This document shows positions 43,839-52,985 of a stretch of 64,000 bases of DNA, piece after piece. The number at the start of each line of letters is the position of its first letter. The stretch's first letter is position 1. A program made the translations under genes and the position numbers. The stretch lies in contig JAEYNP010000101.1 of the NCBI GenBank assembly GCA_023412495.1, positions 62,001 through 126,000 of the forward strand, read 5' to 3'. Under the pieces are notes generated by a model that was not told the DNA's origin, did no database searches, and worked only from the letters and a program-made list of their open reading frames with translations. Origin of the DNA: Pseudomonadota bacterium (lineage in GTDB: Bacteria > Desulfobacterota > Desulfobulbia > Desulfobulbales > Desulfocapsaceae).

Positions 43839-45035
43839 TCAGTCGAACACCTCATCCCCGGTCGGTTCGAGATGGGTGGTCCGATTCATCTCCAGACGGA
43901 AATTGGACAGCTCGTAATACATCCTCAGGCGCGCCCGGCTCTGGTTGCCGAGCGGGCGGTGCTCAGGCAGGCAGTGCCAGGGGTTCATCTTGAGCCGCCT
44001 GGCGAAGGCGAACTGGGCATCGGAATCGAATTTCTGCTTGGGAATATGCACGGTTGCCGCCGGGATGAAAGGCGAAAGTCTCTCAGGCCAGCGGACGGCG
44101 GCATTCTCGATCGGCATGAGATGCGGATCGGTCTGGAGTTGAATCATGAGATCGAACTCCACATCCTTTTCATTCAGGGTTTTGATCATGTTTTCCCGCA
44201 GGTAATTGAAAGACGGGGTGCCGAACGGCAGACCGGGGACCCTAGTCTCAACTTTCGTTTTCGGGGCGAACGAATACATCATCGCCTGCCCCTCGCCGAG
44301 CAGGTAGGGAACGCAACTGAAGTAACGCTGTCCCAGGGGGTTGTACTGGGTCTCGTTCCATAGGCTCTGCATGAGGAAGTCGAGGATATGCGGGTCTTTC
44401 GGGTTGATGAAGTAATAGAGCGGCATATCCACCAGGCTCCAATACTGCAGCTTGGCGTTCTCACGGGTGTTCGGCGTGACAAAGGTCGGGGTGCAGACGG
44501 TGATGAAATCCTGGGTGAATTGTTCCTCGTCCATGAGTTTCTGGCCCGGCACGTCCATGAGCTTCACGGCCATGCTGGCAAAACCCACATCCCGGATATC
44601 GGAGGGGACGTCCGGGCCGGGGCCGGAGAAACGGACATAGGCCGGGAAACTGCGGGGCGTGGCGAAAACGCCCCTGCGGCAATGCTCCGGCAAGTCGTCC
44701 CGGATGGTGACGGTCGCCCGGAGGATGCCGTGCGTCTTGGTATTCCCGCCCCGCTCGTAGGCGCCCGGCTTGAAATGGCCCCGCATCTGGTCGGCCATGA
44801 GATCGATGATCTTGTCGAGGCTTTCCTCCTCGTCTGGCGCTATCTTCTCTTCGGCCAGGCGCAATCCTTCATCCTTTCGCCGCCGGTTGATGAGATACTG
44901 GATGATTCCCGCGAAAAACTCACGGAACAGCCGGTTCCACTGGCGACGAAAGAGCGGCTCGAGCCGGCGTTCGATGTGGAGGAGTTCGAGGAGAATATCG
45001 TGAATGGATTTCAGTAACCGGGTCTTGGCGTTCAT
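43839..45035 (-). CDS. Catalase-like haem protein (allene-oxide-synthase/minicatalase type), copy 1
   Basis: The 398-residue protein has the small catalase-fold core also found in coral allene oxide synthase and mycobacterial minicatalases. Landmarks are the distal histidine in TKTHGILRATVTI, the haem-pocket region PAYVRFSGPGPDVPSDIRD, and LMIQLQTDPHLMPIENAAVRWPE in two pieces. The C-terminal NPWHCLPEHRPLGNQSR is followed by RLRMY, whose tyrosine fits the RxxxY proximal haem ligand. There is no signal peptide. Peroxide dismutation or lipid-hydroperoxide rearrangement are both possible. Its start overlaps the DyP stop by 4 bases. Confidence 0.8.
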   Translation of the reverse strand: MNAKTRLLKSIHDILLELLHIERRLEPLFRRQWNRLFREFFAGIIQYLINRRRKDEGLRLAEEKIAPDEEESLDKIIDLMADQMRGHFKPGAYERGGNTKTHGILRATVTIRDDLPEHCRRGVFATPRSFPAYVRFSGPGPDVPSDIRDVGFASMAVKLMDVPGQKLMDEEQFTQDFITVCTPTFVTPNTRENAKLQYWSLVDMPLYYFINPKDPHILDFLMQSLWNETQYNPLGQRYFSCVPYLLGEGQAMMYSFAPKTKVETRVPGLPFGTPSFNYLRENMIKTLNEKDVEFDLMIQLQTDPHLMPIENAAVRWPERLSPFIPAATVHIPKQKFDSDAQFAFARRLKMNPWHCLPEHRPLGNQSRARLRMYYELSNFRLEMNRTTHLEPTGDEVFD

Positions 45036-46564
45036 AGGGTTGTAGCGCTCTCGGCGGTATCGGTATGGGGTGAGGCGGCGATATACTGCAGCGCGCGGAT
45101 TCCGGGCATGAAGAAATACCCGCCGCCGCGCACCGTGACGAATTGCGGCAGGTGACAGGTTTTCCGGCTGGGGCCGGCGGGGTCGGGGCGGGTGAAGGTG
45201 TCGGTTGCGCCGCCATCCGCCAGAGGCTCGCGGGTCCCCACGATCGGGTCCCGCTCGTGCAGCACCCCGCCGAAGGCGCCGTTCATTGCCCAGGCGTTCT
45301 GAACGAATTCGAATTGCCGGGAGATATTGGCAACCAGCACGACAAACTGCAGGCCGCGCTCGGCCGCCGGCGCATCCGGCTTGACGGCCTCTTCCGGCGG
45401 GAGGATGGGGCCGTAACCGCGTCCGCGCCGCAGCAAACGGTGGAACCGGGAGGAGGCGATAAGGTCTTCATCCTGCCGCCTGTGGCCAAAGCCGAAGATT
45501 CTTTTCAGGCGGCTGAAAAGGCCCGTTATTCCGGGCGGAAAGTCGCCCGTCCGCGGATTGGCCCTGCGGATATGGGCGCCGATCGGGCATCGATGCCCGG
45601 CCGGGTCGGTGTCGTAGTGGAAATGATTGGCCAGGTGGTTCGGTTCGATGCCGGGGATGCTCTCGCCGACAACAGGCACGAGCGGCGAGCCGTCGCGCTC
45701 CCTCCCCACCATGGCGGCGGCGAGCTTTTCGCGTTTTTCCGGCACGGAGCCGCACTCCTTGTCGAGAAACTGCCAGAAGCCGGGAACATCCTGGTGCAAT
45801 TGCCGGATCACCAGGTAGGAGCCGTTGCGGCCGAAATCCTTCATTAAGGGCGCGTCTTCGGCATTCGGCAGGAGAGAGACGATCTCATCGTGCGGCTCGA
45901 TCAGCGGCCTTGTCGTATACAACCCGTACTCATTGGGATAGCCGAGCACCACTTCGCCGACCGCCAGTCGGTTTGAATATCGATCGCGCTCATGTGGGTC
46001 GGTGCTTTGCTCTCGCGCCCAGTCGATGTCCGGCTGGCTGATGCCGTCGGCGAAGCCGAACGGTTCGATCAGCCCCAGATCGTTGGTCGGCAGGACCTTC
46101 AGCAGTTGAAAGGCATTGGCGAATGCCTCGTCTTCAATGGCATTCCGCAACGCCTTGATACCGTTACCCGCGGCATAGAGCATCAGCAGAACATGGGGCA
46201 CCCGCGCGGGATCGCCTCCCCATTCCCAATACTCCGGGCTGTTGACGCCCGTGTCGCCCAGGCGGCGGGAACGGCCCTCGTCGCCGGTCATGCCGGTGAT
46301 GAACTCATCGGAGAACCCTTCGATGATGGATTTCCCGACTCCGAGGGCGCGCAGCCCCTCCGCCGAAAAAGCGATATGCAGGGCGGTCGCGGGCGGCGGG
46401 GTGGTGACGACCGCGCGGCTGACCGGCGCGCCGGCAAGCCACTTTTTGGCGGCAGCCGGATCGATGACATTCAGCAGCATGAAGCAGGTATCAGTCAGTT
46501 TGCCGTGACCGAAGCGAAGCAGCGCCTGGAGGTCGTCAAATTCAAAGTCGGTTGAATCTTTCAT
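45032..46564 (-). CDS. DyP-type haem peroxidase
   Basis: The 510-residue protein carries the DyP signature GxxDG in FGFADGISQP near 170, the proximal haem histidine in CPIGAHIRRANPR near 331, and the distal arginine region RFHRLLRRGRGYG. DyP enzymes oxidise diverse substrates with hydrogen peroxide. It is longer than many bacterial DyPs (about 300-400) because of an N-terminal extension and an insert, as in the class P/V-like long forms. It has no signal peptide or Tat motif. AGGAG lies 7 bases before ATG 46564; GTG 46570 is directly beside it and unlikely. It is translationally coupled to the catalase-like gene downstream. Confidence 0.9.
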   Translation of the reverse strand: MKDSTDFEFDDLQALLRFGHGKLTDTCFMLLNVIDPAAAKKWLAGAPVSRAVVTTPPPATALHIAFSAEGLRALGVGKSIIEGFSDEFITGMTGDEGRSRRLGDTGVNSPEYWEWGGDPARVPHVLLMLYAAGNGIKALRNAIEDEAFANAFQLLKVLPTNDLGLIEPFGFADGISQPDIDWAREQSTDPHERDRYSNRLAVGEVVLGYPNEYGLYTTRPLIEPHDEIVSLLPNAEDAPLMKDFGRNGSYLVIRQLHQDVPGFWQFLDKECGSVPEKREKLAAAMVGRERDGSPLVPVVGESIPGIEPNHLANHFHYDTDPAGHRCPIGAHIRRANPRTGDFPPGITGLFSRLKRIFGFGHRRQDEDLIASSRFHRLLRRGRGYGPILPPEEAVKPDAPAAERGLQFVVLVANISRQFEFVQNAWAMNGAFGGVLHERDPIVGTREPLADGGATDTFTRPDPAGPSRKTCHLPQFVTVRGGGYFFMPGIRALQYIAASPHTDTAESATTL

Positions 46565-46579
46565 TGCCACGCTCCTTTA

Positions 46580-46630
46580 GTACCTTAGAAATTCTATTCT
46601 TGTTTTTTGAAAAGAATTTCGTGAAGGTAC
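46580..46630. repeat. GTACCTT-type inverted repeat, copy 2
   Basis: GTACCTTAGAAATTCTATTC and GAATTTCGTGAAGGTAC form a near-perfect inverted repeat with a short loop. The ends match the copy at 20898-20974. Confidence 0.6.
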
Positions 46631-46650
46631 TTATTCCCCTTTATCTGGGG

Positions 46651-47949
46651 TCAGATCAGGCTCAGCCACTCGCGGACTTCCGCGTCGCTCGACTGGCGGA
46701 TTTCAACACCCCGGCGAATCCTGCTGTTGCGGGACAGGTCGAAGGCGGTCAGGTCCGGGTAGGCTTTATACCAGACCTCCGAAGGCAATTGATGCCGTCT
46801 CAGCGTGTACTTGTATTGCTGTTCCCGCTCCGCGCCGTCCTTGATCAACCACCGGGTGTTCGGGTACGCGACGCCGTTGCTGAAGACCAGGTTCAGGCCC
46901 CAGGCGACCTTGTTGATGAAATCGTCCATGTAACTCTCGTGGCTTCCGTCGTAATTGCTGGCGAAGTAAATCCTGCGATCGTTGTCCATGAGGACCCAGC
47001 GGGCGAAGTGGATGGTTCGTATCCGGGTGAGAAAGCCGCGGTTGTAGACATGCCTGGCCGAGTAGTCGAGGACAACGAGCAGGAACTTGAGCGTCAGCAG
47101 GCGAAAAAGTCCCGGCTTGACATCGCCGAATACATTGAACTGGTTGCTGGACTCCAGGTCCTCCCGGGCCGACAGTTCCCGCACGTGGCGGCGGTCCGGG
47201 CGGATGAAGATTTCCGGGTCCGAGCGTTCCGCCATCCGCAGACGCCAGGCAAAAAAAGGCGCGCCGATAAGTAGCAGGGGTGAGAGAAGCAGCAGGATGA
47301 GGGGGATGCCGATCATGTGCAGCAGATTACGGAGCCGCCAGCCAAGCGGTGTCCGTTCCGGCGCCGTCACGGTGAGCCGCCCTGCCTGCTTTTCCACTTC
47401 CACATGGGATAAGAGCTTCTGCCGGAGTGCGCGGCAATTTTCCCTGCCGACGCCGTCGACGATTTTCTGCAAATGGTTCGAGAGACTCTGGTGCAGGGCC
47501 TCCTCCTCGTGCACCTGCCGGACGGTTCGGCCAATCCAGTTGACATAATTGGCCTTGGGGCGGATATTGTGCTCTTTCAGCCAATCCAGCAGTCGATCTT
47601 CGGAGAAGCCTTCGCAGAAGGAAAAAATCTTTTTCAGGCCGGGGCCGGCTCGGGCCACGAGTTCCGCCAGGAATGAATCCCGGTCCCCGTCGCAGTCGCC
47701 GACAAACAGCAGGGTGGGTCGCCAATCGTAGGGCGCAAGGCCGAACACCTTGATGTCATCGGCGGTCTTGGCTTCCAGGATGACGAATCGGGCGACATGC
47801 AGGCGGTCGAACCGGCCGAAGGGCACCAGGACGTTCTCGGGGTCGACGCGGCCGCCGGTGCCGTTCATCGAGCCCAGGAGGTTCCGAAGGTTTTCCATTT
47901 GGCCGTCGCGGATGACGGCGCTTATCAGAAAAGTGGATTGCGGTGTCAT
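46651..47949 (-). CDS. Membrane protein of unknown function in the haem-enzyme cluster
   Basis: The 432-residue product has a ferredoxin-like N-terminal part (STFLISAVIRDGQMENLRNL, HVARFVILEA), a two-helix membrane hairpin near 215-240 (IPLILLLLSPLLLIGAPFFAW), and a C-terminal domain that repeats the ferredoxin-like pattern (RTIHFARWVLMDNDRRIYFA, DGSHESYMDDFINKVAWGLN). The resemblance of the two halves suggests a duplicated dimeric alpha/beta-barrel fold, as in chlorite-dismutase-like and DyP proteins. No haem ligand can be assigned. GAGGGG precedes ATG 47949. I do not recognise a named family. Confidence 0.6.
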   Translation of the reverse strand: MTPQSTFLISAVIRDGQMENLRNLLGSMNGTGGRVDPENVLVPFGRFDRLHVARFVILEAKTADDIKVFGLAPYDWRPTLLFVGDCDGDRDSFLAELVARAGPGLKKIFSFCEGFSEDRLLDWLKEHNIRPKANYVNWIGRTVRQVHEEEALHQSLSNHLQKIVDGVGRENCRALRQKLLSHVEVEKQAGRLTVTAPERTPLGWRLRNLLHMIGIPLILLLLSPLLLIGAPFFAWRLRMAERSDPEIFIRPDRRHVRELSAREDLESSNQFNVFGDVKPGLFRLLTLKFLLVVLDYSARHVYNRGFLTRIRTIHFARWVLMDNDRRIYFASNYDGSHESYMDDFINKVAWGLNLVFSNGVAYPNTRWLIKDGAEREQQYKYTLRRHQLPSEVWYKAYPDLTAFDLSRNSRIRRGVEIRQSSDAEVREWLSLI

Positions 47950-47977
47950 GGGTTCACCCCTCCATATTTGCAGGGGA

Positions 47978-48430
47978 TCATTCAAAATCCCGGGTCAGGG
48001 CGAAATCCAGCACACGTCTCTTGCCCCACCAGACCTTGCCGAGATAGACGCCCGGCTCGACCTCGCGGATTTCATCCCGGATCACCTTGGCGAGAAGCGA
48101 GGTCTTGGAATAATCGATGACGATGGTGTCCTTGTCGTCTATCCAGCTCTTGTCGCGGTAGACCTTGGCGACGATCAGCTTCAGGCTGAAGGGCGAGACT
48201 TTATTGACCAGGACACCCGACTGCCGGTCCGCGGAAAAGAGGTCGAAGACCTTTCCCTGCCAGGCAAAGAGCCGCGAGAAAGTGGCGACGAATTTGGCGA
48301 AACCGGAGCCGGCCAGGATCGCGGTGCCCTGGGTGTCTCCGAAAGGAATCTCTCCGGCGGGGGCGTCGCGATATATTTGATCGAGCTCCTCCCGGGACTT
48401 GTCCAGCCATGATTTGACGGTGGGATGCAT
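47978..48430 (-). CDS. Conserved hypothetical protein in the haem-enzyme cluster
   Basis: The 150-residue soluble protein reads as a beta-rich single domain: GKVFDLFSADRQSGVLVNKVS (in two parts), LIVAKVYRDKSWIDDKDTIV, and IREVEPGVYLGKVWW. The pattern of a final GxYLGKxW strand is reminiscent of small lipid- or ligand-binding barrels, but no family can be named. AAGGAG precedes ATG 48430. It lies between a secreted catalase-like gene and the membrane protein gene, with short spacers, so it is part of the cluster. Confidence 0.55.
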   Translation of the reverse strand: MHPTVKSWLDKSREELDQIYRDAPAGEIPFGDTQGTAILAGSGFAKFVATFSRLFAWQGKVFDLFSADRQSGVLVNKVSPFSLKLIVAKVYRDKSWIDDKDTIVIDYSKTSLLAKVIRDEIREVEPGVYLGKVWWGKRRVLDFALTRDFE

Positions 48431-48435
48431 AATCG

Positions 48436-49473
48436 TTACTCCTTGTTGCGCACCTTGGCGGCATGGGCATACACCAGTCGCCGGACCTCGTTCATCCTGC
48501 CGAGCGGCTCATGCGCCGCAAGGCTCTGCCAGGGGTTGAAACTGCTCCGCTCGCAGGCTGCCAGAGCCTCTTGCGTGTCGAACTCCTGGTTTTCGATGGT
48601 TATGGTCGCGACCGTCCGGAAAGGCGAGGCCTTTTCGTCCCAGATCACCGAGGCGTCCTCGATGGGCATGGACTCCGGGTCGGTCTGCAGCTGTACGCCG
48701 AAATGAAAACAGGCGGGTTCTTGCTTGAGATGCGCCTTGATCGCGTAGCGCAACTGGTTTTTGCCCGCATTGACCGCCTCGGTGGTCTTGTAGTTAGAGC
48801 AGGGGGAGAGTGAATATTTGACGACCTGATCCCCCGTCTCCCCCAGCCGGAAGGGGACTGTGCTAAAGTAGCGGATATCCAGCGGGCTCAGATGTTTTTT
48901 CCGGGCCATGAACCCTATCCAGAGCGATTTCAGGTGAAGGTCGAACGGATTGAGGAAGAAAAGAAGCTTTTTGTCTTCCTGCCTTGCCCGGATAAAGGCC
49001 AGGAACTCCTCGGGCGTGGCGACAAAGAGCGCTGGATAGCTGTTGAAGACGAAATCCTGCGCGCCGGGCTCGCCCCAGAGCACCGGCCCTGTGACGTTCG
49101 AGACCTTGATCGACACCCCCCGGATATCCTTCTTCGAGTCGTCCCGGTTGGTGGCGTTGGCGAACCGCAGCATGGCCGGGTATGTGGCCGGCCGGGAAAA
49201 AAAACCCTGTTTCAACTCTTTGGCAATGTCCCCATGCACCCTGAACTCGGCACTCACACAGCCAACCGTTTTCGGCTGATTGAATCGGGGAACGAGTCCA
49301 TTTTCTTTCTCGGCCATGGTAATGGCCTCGATACGCCGGTTCATCTCGGCAACCAGCTGTTCGATCGATGCCTCGCCGGCATTGCTGTATGACCCCGACA
49401 GGGTTATTGCCGCCGCCATGAAGACGGCCGGCAGGATAGAATGCGGCGATTTGCTGCGCTTTTTGTTGTTCAT
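48436..49473 (-). CDS. Exported catalase-like haem protein, copy 2
   Basis: The 345-residue product starts at ATG 49473 with a signal peptide (ILPAVFMAAAITLSGSYSNA). It then follows the catalase-like fold: distal histidine in EFRVHGDIAKELKQ, haem-pocket PAMLRFANATNRDDSKKDIR, HFGVQLQTDPESMPIEDAS, and FNPWQSLAAHEPLGRMNEV followed by RRLVY, which gives the RxxxY proximal tyrosine. It is a paralogue of 43839-45035 but exported. Mature size is that of a minicatalase. It lies 17 bases after the animal-type peroxidase gene, so the two probably act together in the periplasm. Confidence 0.82.
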   Translation of the reverse strand: MNNKKRSKSPHSILPAVFMAAAITLSGSYSNAGEASIEQLVAEMNRRIEAITMAEKENGLVPRFNQPKTVGCVSAEFRVHGDIAKELKQGFFSRPATYPAMLRFANATNRDDSKKDIRGVSIKVSNVTGPVLWGEPGAQDFVFNSYPALFVATPEEFLAFIRARQEDKKLLFFLNPFDLHLKSLWIGFMARKKHLSPLDIRYFSTVPFRLGETGDQVVKYSLSPCSNYKTTEAVNAGKNQLRYAIKAHLKQEPACFHFGVQLQTDPESMPIEDASVIWDEKASPFRTVATITIENQEFDTQEALAACERSSFNPWQSLAAHEPLGRMNEVRRLVYAHAAKVRNKE

Positions 49474-49490
49474 TTTCCCGTCCCCGCTGA

Positions 49491-52418
49491 TCATTTGGCA
49501 AATGCGGGGTCTGATTCCGCGCCGGGCCGCGGTTTCCAGGCCAGGCTGTAGTATTCGCCCCGATCCCGCGCCCAGGGATCGAAGGCGTTCTTCACGTGCA
49601 TCAGCTCGTCCTTCAGCTCGGGGATATTCCGCATCAGGAGACGCTTGAGCGGCGAGACGGCCATGACATGGTCGTTGACCGTTTGCGGCTCGAGGCACGC
49701 CTGACTCCCATCCTCCTGCTTGGTCAGCGGATAGGGGCATTCGGACAGCGGGCCGTTGTTCATGACCCAGTTGTAGCCGAGCCTGGAATAAAACTCCGGA
49801 CGGAAACTGGAAGTGAAAAAACGATCGCTGAACAGCCGGCGCGACGCGTTGATGATGAAGATATGGAACTGCGTCTCGGAAATGGCGAAGCCGTGAGGCC
49901 GCGTGTATTCGGCCATCCAGCCGACGACATTGTCGACGTCCTCGATATTGTCGACCACCGAGCCGTCCGCATGCCCCAGGCAGTCGTTGATGAAACTGCC
50001 GTCCTCGTTGCGCTGGACTTTCGAGATGATCTTGCCGGCATCGCAGGTGTGGGTGCCGTAGACCTCGCGCAGCCGCTTGACGGTCTCCACCTGATGCTTG
50101 CGCCAGGGGTCGTCCTCGGCCAGGCGTTGATCGGTGAAATCGTCGAAGCCGGACAGGTGTTTCAGGCCGATCTGCCGGCGGAATTCATTGAACCGGGGGA
50201 TGCCGCGTTCGCGGTCGCGGATGATATCCAGCGCCACGATATCGAGTCTTTTGGTTGCCGAATCGAGGTGCGGCATGGGCAGATTCTGCAAAAACAGCGG
50301 CATGTTGCGCAGGTGCAGCAGGCCCAGGCGCTGACGCCCCATGCTGAGCGCCCAGTTGTCGATGCCGCGCTGCTGCATGTGGTGGGTGGCGCCGCCCCGG
50401 ACGGTGTCGAGCACCGGGATTTTCAAGGTGATGGCATTGGGGTCCTTGTATTCCCTGAACTCAATCAGATCGGGCACCAGGGCGTGCAGACGGTAAACGG
50501 ACGGGAACTCCTCCGGAAAATTGAAGGGCGAGCCGAAATGGTTGGTGCCGCCGTTGACATCCTCTTCGAGGTTGGCCAGATCCCAGCCGTCACGCTCCCA
50601 CCAGAGAATGCCTTCAGGTTTCGTGTTGCCGAGACCGAAGATACCCGCCCCGGATGCGAGAACCGAGTAAATGGAATTTGCTTTCCTGGGGTCCGATACG
50701 CCGGAGATCCCGGTCGCCGCTTTGCCGGATAACCGGCCCAAAAAACTTTCATCCTTGCCGAACATGCGCCGCAGCACCTTCGAGACACGGTCTTCCTTCA
50801 GATTGAACAGCCCGAACCAGTTGGAGTTCATGCCGGCATAGAGCGGTTCGTTGTAGAGCAGCTGGGTGGTCCATTCTATGGTGTGGATCTTGGCGATTTC
50901 CGCGGCAACCACCAGCCTCGCCACCTGATAGAGCCGCTCGGCGTCGACATCCCCGTACGCTATGATTTTTTTCGGGTTGCCGGGGTCGCGGAGCCCCGAA
51001 TCGGCGCTGGGCATCTGCTCCTGCAACTCGCGGAATCTCTCGACAAAATAATTATGCTCGCGGGCGAAAAGGTTGTGATAAAAGCTCTGGCCGATGTTCC
51101 AGTTGTCCGGGAAAGCGGTAGCCTCCTGGCCCTGCCATTGGGGCTGCACGGGACAATTCGGGGAATATTGTTCACAGCTCGGCAACAGGGGCAGGTAGTG
51201 GTTTGTCAAGAGCAACTTTGCCCGATCCTGCGGATCCCGCTGGACACGTTTCGCCGACCGAGTGTCATGGCCGTAGATCTGCGAGGCGTCCCACCAGGCG
51301 GTGGCAAGATTCGCGGTCGTTTGCGGTGAGCGTTTCTGATAGCTTTGCCCCGCACTCTCGAAAGACTCGGCCGGCGTGACCTTTTCGTACAGCGAAGGCT
51401 CGCGGCGATCGCCTTCCCGGCACCCGAGCGTTCGCGCCTCTTCCGATGAGCAGCCGACCGCCTGCAACTGCGGGGCGTTGCGGCCCTCATCGGTATGGGA
51501 GAACCAGTCATGCGTCATGAATTGGATCCAGAATGCGGCCAGCACATTGAAGAAGGGCGCTTTCAGGTAATCGCAGTTGGCCTCGGCTGAAAAATTCGGC
51601 AGGCCCATGCCTTGATTGCATCGATCGTCCGCCGTCTGTTCGCGGGTGAACAGCCTGCGGCTGATCAGCTGGGGGTCGGGTTTCAATAGATCGATCCGGC
51701 CGCTATGCCGGTTTTTGGTCAGCTCGTTCAGCTCAAGTCTTGGAAACGTCGTCTCGAACTGCATGTTCCGCCCGAACGGCATGCCGGTCGATCCCATGAG
51801 CGGATTGATCAAATCGTTGCAGATGCCGGTCAGCGTTCGATGGGTGATCAGCGGGCCCTTGCAGACCTGTTTGCCGTCCCCACCCACGTCCAGATAGTTT
51901 TCATGGTCGGGGGGCAGGCGCATTTCATCCCAGGATTTCAGGACCGGTCCCGCCTTGCCGTCTTTGCCTTTGACATATTCCTCATAGGTGTTTTGATCGA
52001 AAAGGTTGAACTTGATCAACTCGATGCGTTGATATTCCAGGTCAAGGAGCGCCCCGTCTATCCCGCGGCCGTTCGGGAAAAGGTGCTCCCCGAGCGGGGT
52101 GATGGCTTCACGTCCCTTGTGCTTCGTGGTGGCATCGCCCGTGGCATAATAGTTCTGCCAGTCCACCCAAGGGGTGTGGCGAAATTTCACGGCCTTCTCG
52201 CCGCCGCGGCACCGGGCGGTGTCTTCCTCGACCTTGCCCAGAAAACGCAGCGAACGGTCGTCAGGCACGTCCAGCAGGCCGCGTTTCACACTGCTGATAC
52301 AGGCTTCTATCTCGCTGGGGTCGTCCGCAAAAACGACTATGGGGAACCCTATAGATAAAAATGCCGCCCACGCGAAAGCGATTATCCAAATTTTCGATGT
52401 TCGAGTGTGCCTTCTCAT
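49491..52418 (-). CDS. Animal-type haem peroxidase (An_peroxidase family), exported
   Basis: The 975-residue protein has an N-terminal signal or anchor (IWIIAFAWAAFLSIGFPIVVFA) and an animal haem peroxidase domain (PF03098). The distal histidine is H303 in WIQFMTHDWFSHTDEGR. The region NLFAREHNYFVERFRELQEQ follows, and the C-terminal part holds GWMAEYTRPHGFAISETQF and NASRRLFSDRFFTSSFRPEF. Bacterial members are rare and large; they oxidise halides, lipids or aromatic substrates with peroxide. AGGAAGGT precedes ATG 52418. It is the first gene of the haem-enzyme cluster. The true substrate is unknown. Confidence 0.88.
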   Translation of the reverse strand: MRRHTRTSKIWIIAFAWAAFLSIGFPIVVFADDPSEIEACISSVKRGLLDVPDDRSLRFLGKVEEDTARCRGGEKAVKFRHTPWVDWQNYYATGDATTKHKGREAITPLGEHLFPNGRGIDGALLDLEYQRIELIKFNLFDQNTYEEYVKGKDGKAGPVLKSWDEMRLPPDHENYLDVGGDGKQVCKGPLITHRTLTGICNDLINPLMGSTGMPFGRNMQFETTFPRLELNELTKNRHSGRIDLLKPDPQLISRRLFTREQTADDRCNQGMGLPNFSAEANCDYLKAPFFNVLAAFWIQFMTHDWFSHTDEGRNAPQLQAVGCSSEEARTLGCREGDRREPSLYEKVTPAESFESAGQSYQKRSPQTTANLATAWWDASQIYGHDTRSAKRVQRDPQDRAKLLLTNHYLPLLPSCEQYSPNCPVQPQWQGQEATAFPDNWNIGQSFYHNLFAREHNYFVERFRELQEQMPSADSGLRDPGNPKKIIAYGDVDAERLYQVARLVVAAEIAKIHTIEWTTQLLYNEPLYAGMNSNWFGLFNLKEDRVSKVLRRMFGKDESFLGRLSGKAATGISGVSDPRKANSIYSVLASGAGIFGLGNTKPEGILWWERDGWDLANLEEDVNGGTNHFGSPFNFPEEFPSVYRLHALVPDLIEFREYKDPNAITLKIPVLDTVRGGATHHMQQRGIDNWALSMGRQRLGLLHLRNMPLFLQNLPMPHLDSATKRLDIVALDIIRDRERGIPRFNEFRRQIGLKHLSGFDDFTDQRLAEDDPWRKHQVETVKRLREVYGTHTCDAGKIISKVQRNEDGSFINDCLGHADGSVVDNIEDVDNVVGWMAEYTRPHGFAISETQFHIFIINASRRLFSDRFFTSSFRPEFYSRLGYNWVMNNGPLSECPYPLTKQEDGSQACLEPQTVNDHVMAVSPLKRLLMRNIPELKDELMHVKNAFDPWARDRGEYYSLAWKPRPGAESDPAFAK

Positions 52419-52985
52419 TTGACCTTCCTATTTATTTCCAGTTCGATCTTTAAAGCGACTCTTTCCGCCACTATCACGTGTTAACGGCCAGCCTTCATGC
52501 CTCGTCGTTTCAAAATGAAAATGGATGTGATTTAAATGAAAAAGGCCGGATTGCAGTAATTCAGTCATTTCGATGACTGCATTCGGCAATCCGGCCAACT
52601 AGGGAAAAATATATTAAAAACGTAAATATAAACGAACCCAAGTCCCGTAGACTTTCCGTCCCCTGATCGCTCAAGGTTTGGCTTTCATTAAATGGTATAT
52701 AATTGCGTATGTTAGGTTGTCAAGATTGTACGCTTAAGCATTTTATCTTATATTTGTTAGATGTAGCTGTCAGGATTAAATCTCGAAAATGACCTGAATA
52801 TACGCTTGAAAAGCTTGAATGTCGCGCAATGCAATGAAAAGATGCGCTGGCGTTCAAAGCGGTTGACGGCTGTTGCAGGCAGTCGTTTTTCTCGGAGAAA
52901 GAAGAAAGGGGCTGACGCCCGGACAGCATCGATGAGTATATCGGCAGGTTTTGCGGTATCGACTGGTACCAAAGAGAAATGAGAG
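52419..52985. other. Intergenic region with a strong hairpin
   Basis: No gene is supported; short minus-strand frames around 52757-52972 lack a ribosome site and family features. The left part is AT-rich and probably holds the promoter of the haem-enzyme cluster. Confidence 0.45.
52537..52596 (-). terminator. Extended hairpin, probable intrinsic terminator on the minus strand
   Basis: GGCCGGATTGC at 52544-52554 pairs with GCAATCCGGCC at 52586-52596, with an inner CAGTCAT/ATGACTG stem. On the minus strand it is followed by TTTTTCA. It separates the acyl-CoA-synthetase/GNAT gene from the peroxidase cluster, about 390 bases after the former. Confidence 0.7.

Noticed and set aside
52757..52972. 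Small minus-strand gene (71 codons) after the synthetase/GNAT gene
   Set aside because: No ribosome site or recognisable pattern; composition unlike neighbours' coding sequence.
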